From NCBI GenBank assembly GCA_023436245.1, contig JAEZJZ010000066.1, positions 1-7,385 on the forward strand: 7,385 nucleotides of DNA, given 5' to 3'. The first letter of the stretch is position 1. The number at the start of each line of letters is the position of its first letter. The notes beneath the pieces are model-generated. The model saw nothing but the letters and a program-made list of their open reading frames with translations. It searched no databases and was not told the DNA's origin. The DNA is from Bacillota bacterium. GTDB lineage: Bacteria; Bacillota; UBA994; UBA5500. Position numbers and translations under genes: made by a program. Positions 5,304 through 7,385 of this stretch are shown one piece after another.

Positions 5304-5744
5304 TTGAAGCTTTCTACCAAGGGTCAATACGCGGTGCGTGCCATGCTCGTGCTCACTCGGCATCAGGCGGAAGCCCCAATTTCGTTGCGTCAGGTGGCAC
5401 AGCTGGAGGACATCTCGGAGCAGTACTTGGAGCAGATCTTCGTTGACCTGCGCAAGCAAAAACTGGTCTCGGGGGTGAGGGGTGCGGCTGGGGGCTATCG
5501 GCTGAACCGTCGGCCGGAAGAGATCACTGCCGGCGACATTCTGCGGGCGGTGGAAGGCCCAATCGCGCCAGTGGAATGCGTACGCCAGAACCAGACGGAA
5601 ACCTGTCAACGGGTTAACGTCTGCGTGACGCGGGAACTGTGGAAGCGTTTGCGAGACAGCATGTCTGCTGTCCTCGATCATACAACTCTGGCGGATTTGG
5701 CTAAGATGACCGTGCATTCAGATGTGGAGGAGGGCGACTGCTAA
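5304..5744 (+). CDS. iscR: Rrf2-family Fe-S-sensing transcriptional regulator, IscR-like
   Basis: A 146-residue Rrf2-family repressor. It begins MKLSTKGQYAVRAML, typical of the family, with a winged helix: SLRQVAQLEDISEQYLEQI (27-45) as the helix-turn-helix and GAAGGYRLNR (60-69) as the wing. Three cysteines, Cys92, Cys101 and Cys107 (CX8CX5C), sit in the loop where IscR-type members hold an Fe-S cluster, so it should sense cellular Fe-S status. Their presence argues against CymR, the cysteine-metabolism paralogue lacking them. The TTG start at 5304 has GGGGGG (5291-5296) seven bases upstream. The gene is first in an operon with iscS and iscU. Operator-like dyads at its promoter suggest autorepression. 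NsrR, the nitric-oxide sensor with similar cysteines, is an alternative, but the isc context favours IscR. Confidence 0.92.
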   Translation: MKLSTKGQYAVRAMLVLTRHQAEAPISLRQVAQLEDISEQYLEQIFVDLRKQKLVSGVRGAAGGYRLNRRPEEITAGDILRAVEGPIAPVECVRQNQTETCQRVNVCVTRELWKRLRDSMSAVLDHTTLADLAKMTVHSDVEEGDC

Positions 5745-6910
5745 TGCGTTCTGTCTATCTGGATCATGCTGCGACCACCCCGGTTCATCCCGAGGTGCTC
5801 AAGGCAATGCTACCATACTTCAGTGAGGATTTCGGCAATGCATCCAGCGTGCATCACTTTGGTCGCAAGACCAGAGCCGCAGTAGATCAGGCCCGCGCAA
5901 CCGTGGCCGAGGCGATTGGCGCTTCACCACAGGAGATCTACTTCACCAGCGGCGGCACGGAAGCAGACAACATCGCCATCTTGGGCGTGACCAAGGCGCT
6001 TGCCGACAAGGGCAAGCACATCATCACCAGCGGGATTGAGCATCATGCCGTGCTGGAGACGTGTGAGGCGCTGGAGAAACAAGGATTCGCCGTCACTTAC
6101 CTGCCGGTGGACCAGCAAGGGCTGGTGCAGGTGGCAGATGTGGCCGCGGCGATCCGTCCAGACACGGTTCTGATCACAATCATGCATGCGAACAATGAGA
6201 TCGGCACGATTCAGCCAATTGCTGAGATTGGCGCGCTGGCCAAGTCCAAGGGCATCTTGATGCACACCGATGCAGTGCAGTCGATGGGCAGCCTGCACGT
6301 CAATGTGGACGAACTGCATGTCGATCTGCTCTCCTTTTCCGCCCACAAGATCTATGGACCAAAGGGAGCTGGCGTGCTGTATGTGCGCCGGGGCACGCGG
6401 GTGAAACCGATCTGGTTTGGCGGCGGTCAGGAGCGTCGGCTGCGCACTGGTACGGAAAACGTACCCGGGATTGTCGGGTTGGCCAAGGCGGTGGAGTTGG
6501 CCGTCGCTGAGATGGACCAGCGTAACGCTCATCTGCGTGGGTTGCGGGATAAGCTGGTGGCTGGTCTGACCAGCATCCCGGATGTCACGCTCAACGGCCA
6601 CCCAGAGCAACGTCTGCCGGGCAATGTGAACATCAGCGTCAAGTATGTGGAGGGCGAGTCCCTAATCCTCAGCCTGGACATGAAGGGTATTGCTGTTTCC
6701 TCTGGCTCAGCCTGCACCTCCGGCTCCTTGGAACCGTCGCATGTGCTGCTCTGCATGGGCTTGGATCATCTGCAAGCTCACGGTAGCCTGCGTCTGACCC
6801 TAGGCAGGGACAATACCGAAGAGGATATCGAGTATGTATTGTCCGTCTTTCCCGCCATAGTAGAGAGATTAAGGGCGATGTCACCGCTATATCAGAGAGG
6901 GAGGAAGTAA
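5744..6910 (+). CDS. iscS: Cysteine desulfurase
   Basis: A 388-residue pyridoxal-phosphate enzyme that takes sulfur from L-cysteine, giving alanine and an enzyme persulfide used for Fe-S clusters and probably for tRNA thiolation. The PLP lysine is Lys202 in SFSAHKIYGPKG. The sulfur-carrying cysteine is Cys324 in SSGSACTSGSLEPSHVL, a NifS/IscS-type active loop. His100 in EHHAVLETC, Asp176 and Gln179 in HTDAVQS contact the cofactor in the family. The length is normal. The phosphate-binding region SGGTEADN (69-76) is intact. One further cysteine, Cys337 in LLCMGL, replaces the alanine I would expect there. The ATG overlaps the iscR stop by one base (TAATG), with AGGAGGG (5728-5734) nine bases upstream, so translation is coupled. 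Its partner scaffold gene starts three bases after its stop. Confidence 0.97.
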   Translation: MRSVYLDHAATTPVHPEVLKAMLPYFSEDFGNASSVHHFGRKTRAAVDQARATVAEAIGASPQEIYFTSGGTEADNIAILGVTKALADKGKHIITSGIEHHAVLETCEALEKQGFAVTYLPVDQQGLVQVADVAAAIRPDTVLITIMHANNEIGTIQPIAEIGALAKSKGILMHTDAVQSMGSLHVNVDELHVDLLSFSAHKIYGPKGAGVLYVRRGTRVKPIWFGGGQERRLRTGTENVPGIVGLAKAVELAVAEMDQRNAHLRGLRDKLVAGLTSIPDVTLNGHPEQRLPGNVNISVKYVEGESLILSLDMKGIAVSSGSACTSGSLEPSHVLLCMGLDHLQAHGSLRLTLGRDNTEEDIEYVLSVFPAIVERLRAMSPLYQRGRK

Positions 6911-6913
6911 TAG

Positions 6914-7306
6914 ATGAGCACCATGTATAACGAGAAAGTGATGGATCACTTCACCAGCCCGCGCAATGTGGGAATTATCGAGGACGCAGACGGAGAGGGC
7001 GAAGTCGGCAACATCAACTGTGGCGACATCATGCGCATCTATATCAAGGTTGACGCGGACGAACGCATCTCCGACATCAAGTTTCAGACATTCGGCTGCG
7101 GTGCTGCCGTGGCCACCAGCAGCATGGTCACGGAGATGGTCAAAGGCAAGACGCTCGAAGAGGCGCTGCGCATCACCAATAAGGATGTAGCCGAGGAGTT
7201 GGGCGGATTGCCGCCGATCAAGATGCACTGCTCGAACCTGGCTGCCGATGCCTTGCAGGCAGCAGTTGCAGATTATCGTGTGCGCAAAGCGGTTGCAGAG
7301 CAGTAG
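6914..7306 (+). CDS. iscU: Fe-S cluster assembly scaffold, IscU/NifU-N type
   Basis: A 130-residue scaffold on which 2Fe-2S clusters are built from IscS-derived sulfur before transfer to client proteins. The three cluster cysteines are present: Cys36 (NCGD), Cys62 (TFGCGAAVATSS) and Cys106 (KMHCSNLA), together with Asp38, Lys104 and His105. The sequence before the first cysteine reads GNINCGD where a proline (NPVCGD) is more usual. The sequence ends soon after the conserved KMHC helix, so this is a stand-alone scaffold with no fused NifU C-terminal or ferredoxin domain. The first ATG (6914) is chosen over 6923 because GGGAGG (6899-6904) lies nine bases before it. In many clostridial genomes mnmA follows; here a palindromic repeat begins 12 bases after the stop and the window ends. 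Confidence 0.97.
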   Translation: MSTMYNEKVMDHFTSPRNVGIIEDADGEGEVGNINCGDIMRIYIKVDADERISDIKFQTFGCGAAVATSSMVTEMVKGKTLEEALRITNKDVAEELGGLPPIKMHCSNLAADALQAAVADYRVRKAVAEQ

Positions 7307-7317
7307 CATTTGGGACA

Positions 7318-7370
7318 CCGGGACGGATCCACTGCCGGCCAATTGTTGGCCGGGCGTGGATCCGTCCCGG
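7318..7370. repeat. 53-bp palindromic element with nested stems
   Basis: The outer arms, 7318-7332 and 7356-7370, are perfect 15-base complements (CCGGGACGGATCCAC and its partner). After a 2x2 mismatch, CCGGCCAA (7335-7342) pairs with TTGGCCGG (7346-7353) around TTG. Bases 7320-7336 recur as the exact reverse complement at 1-17. In RNA it would form a very stable hairpin that could end the iscU transcript, but the stem is followed by G residues and not by T residues. A dispersed palindromic repeat is more likely. Confidence 0.85.
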
Positions 7371-7385
7371 GGGGGGGGTTTGGGG
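7369..7385. other. G-rich tail at the window edge
   Basis: Ten consecutive G residues are followed by TTT and GGGG, directly after the palindromic element. Such a run at the edge may be a real homopolymer that varies in length or a read or assembly artefact at a contig end. Confidence 0.6.

Noticed and set aside
5924..6610. Antisense reading frame (228 residues) opposite iscS
   Set aside because: It lies wholly inside iscS, which has all its catalytic residues, and shows no plausible domain.

Overview
The window looks like chromosomal DNA of a fairly GC-rich member of the Firmicutes. The gene order rpmE - DUF1385 (YqhQ-like) - prfA - prmC, the clostridial-type iscR-iscS-iscU cluster, strong GGAGG-like ribosome binding sites and the GTG/TTG starts all fit a Clostridia or Negativicutes-type organism. 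The genus cannot be told from the sequence. All eight genes are on the + strand, and no phage, plasmid, CRISPR, tRNA or rRNA signal is visible.

Region by region: 1-17 is a fragment of a palindromic repeat. 87-1325 encodes a radical SAM protein of unknown role. 1331-1460 holds a strong promoter and a structured leader for rpmE (1461-1667, zinc-type ribosomal protein L31). 1668-1919 holds two tandem 63-nt two-hairpin repeats and a terminator-like hairpin. 1920-2858 encodes a DUF1385 membrane protein. 2859-3091 holds a third copy of the 63-nt repeat and a long inverted repeat ending in a perfect 20-bp palindrome. prfA (3092-4162) and prmC (4164-5021) follow; PrmC methylates the GGQ glutamine of the release factor encoded just upstream. 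5022-5303 holds a terminator, a near-consensus promoter and a set of operator-like dyads. iscR-iscS-iscU (5304-7306) form a tightly packed iron-sulfur assembly operon: regulator, cysteine desulfurase and scaffold. 7318-7370 is a long perfect-stem palindromic element, followed by a G-rich tail to the end.

Functionally there are two conserved housekeeping modules, translation (L31, RF1, PrmC) and Fe-S cluster assembly under a probable Fe-S-sensing repressor, plus two poorly understood conserved proteins. The coding content is ordinary. The most unusual material is between the genes. Three equal-length copies of a two-hairpin element show paired compensatory base changes in both stems. The isc promoter carries dyads of the form GAG-N7-CTC. 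The window starts and ends in inverted copies of one palindromic repeat, which suggests a contig broken at repeats.
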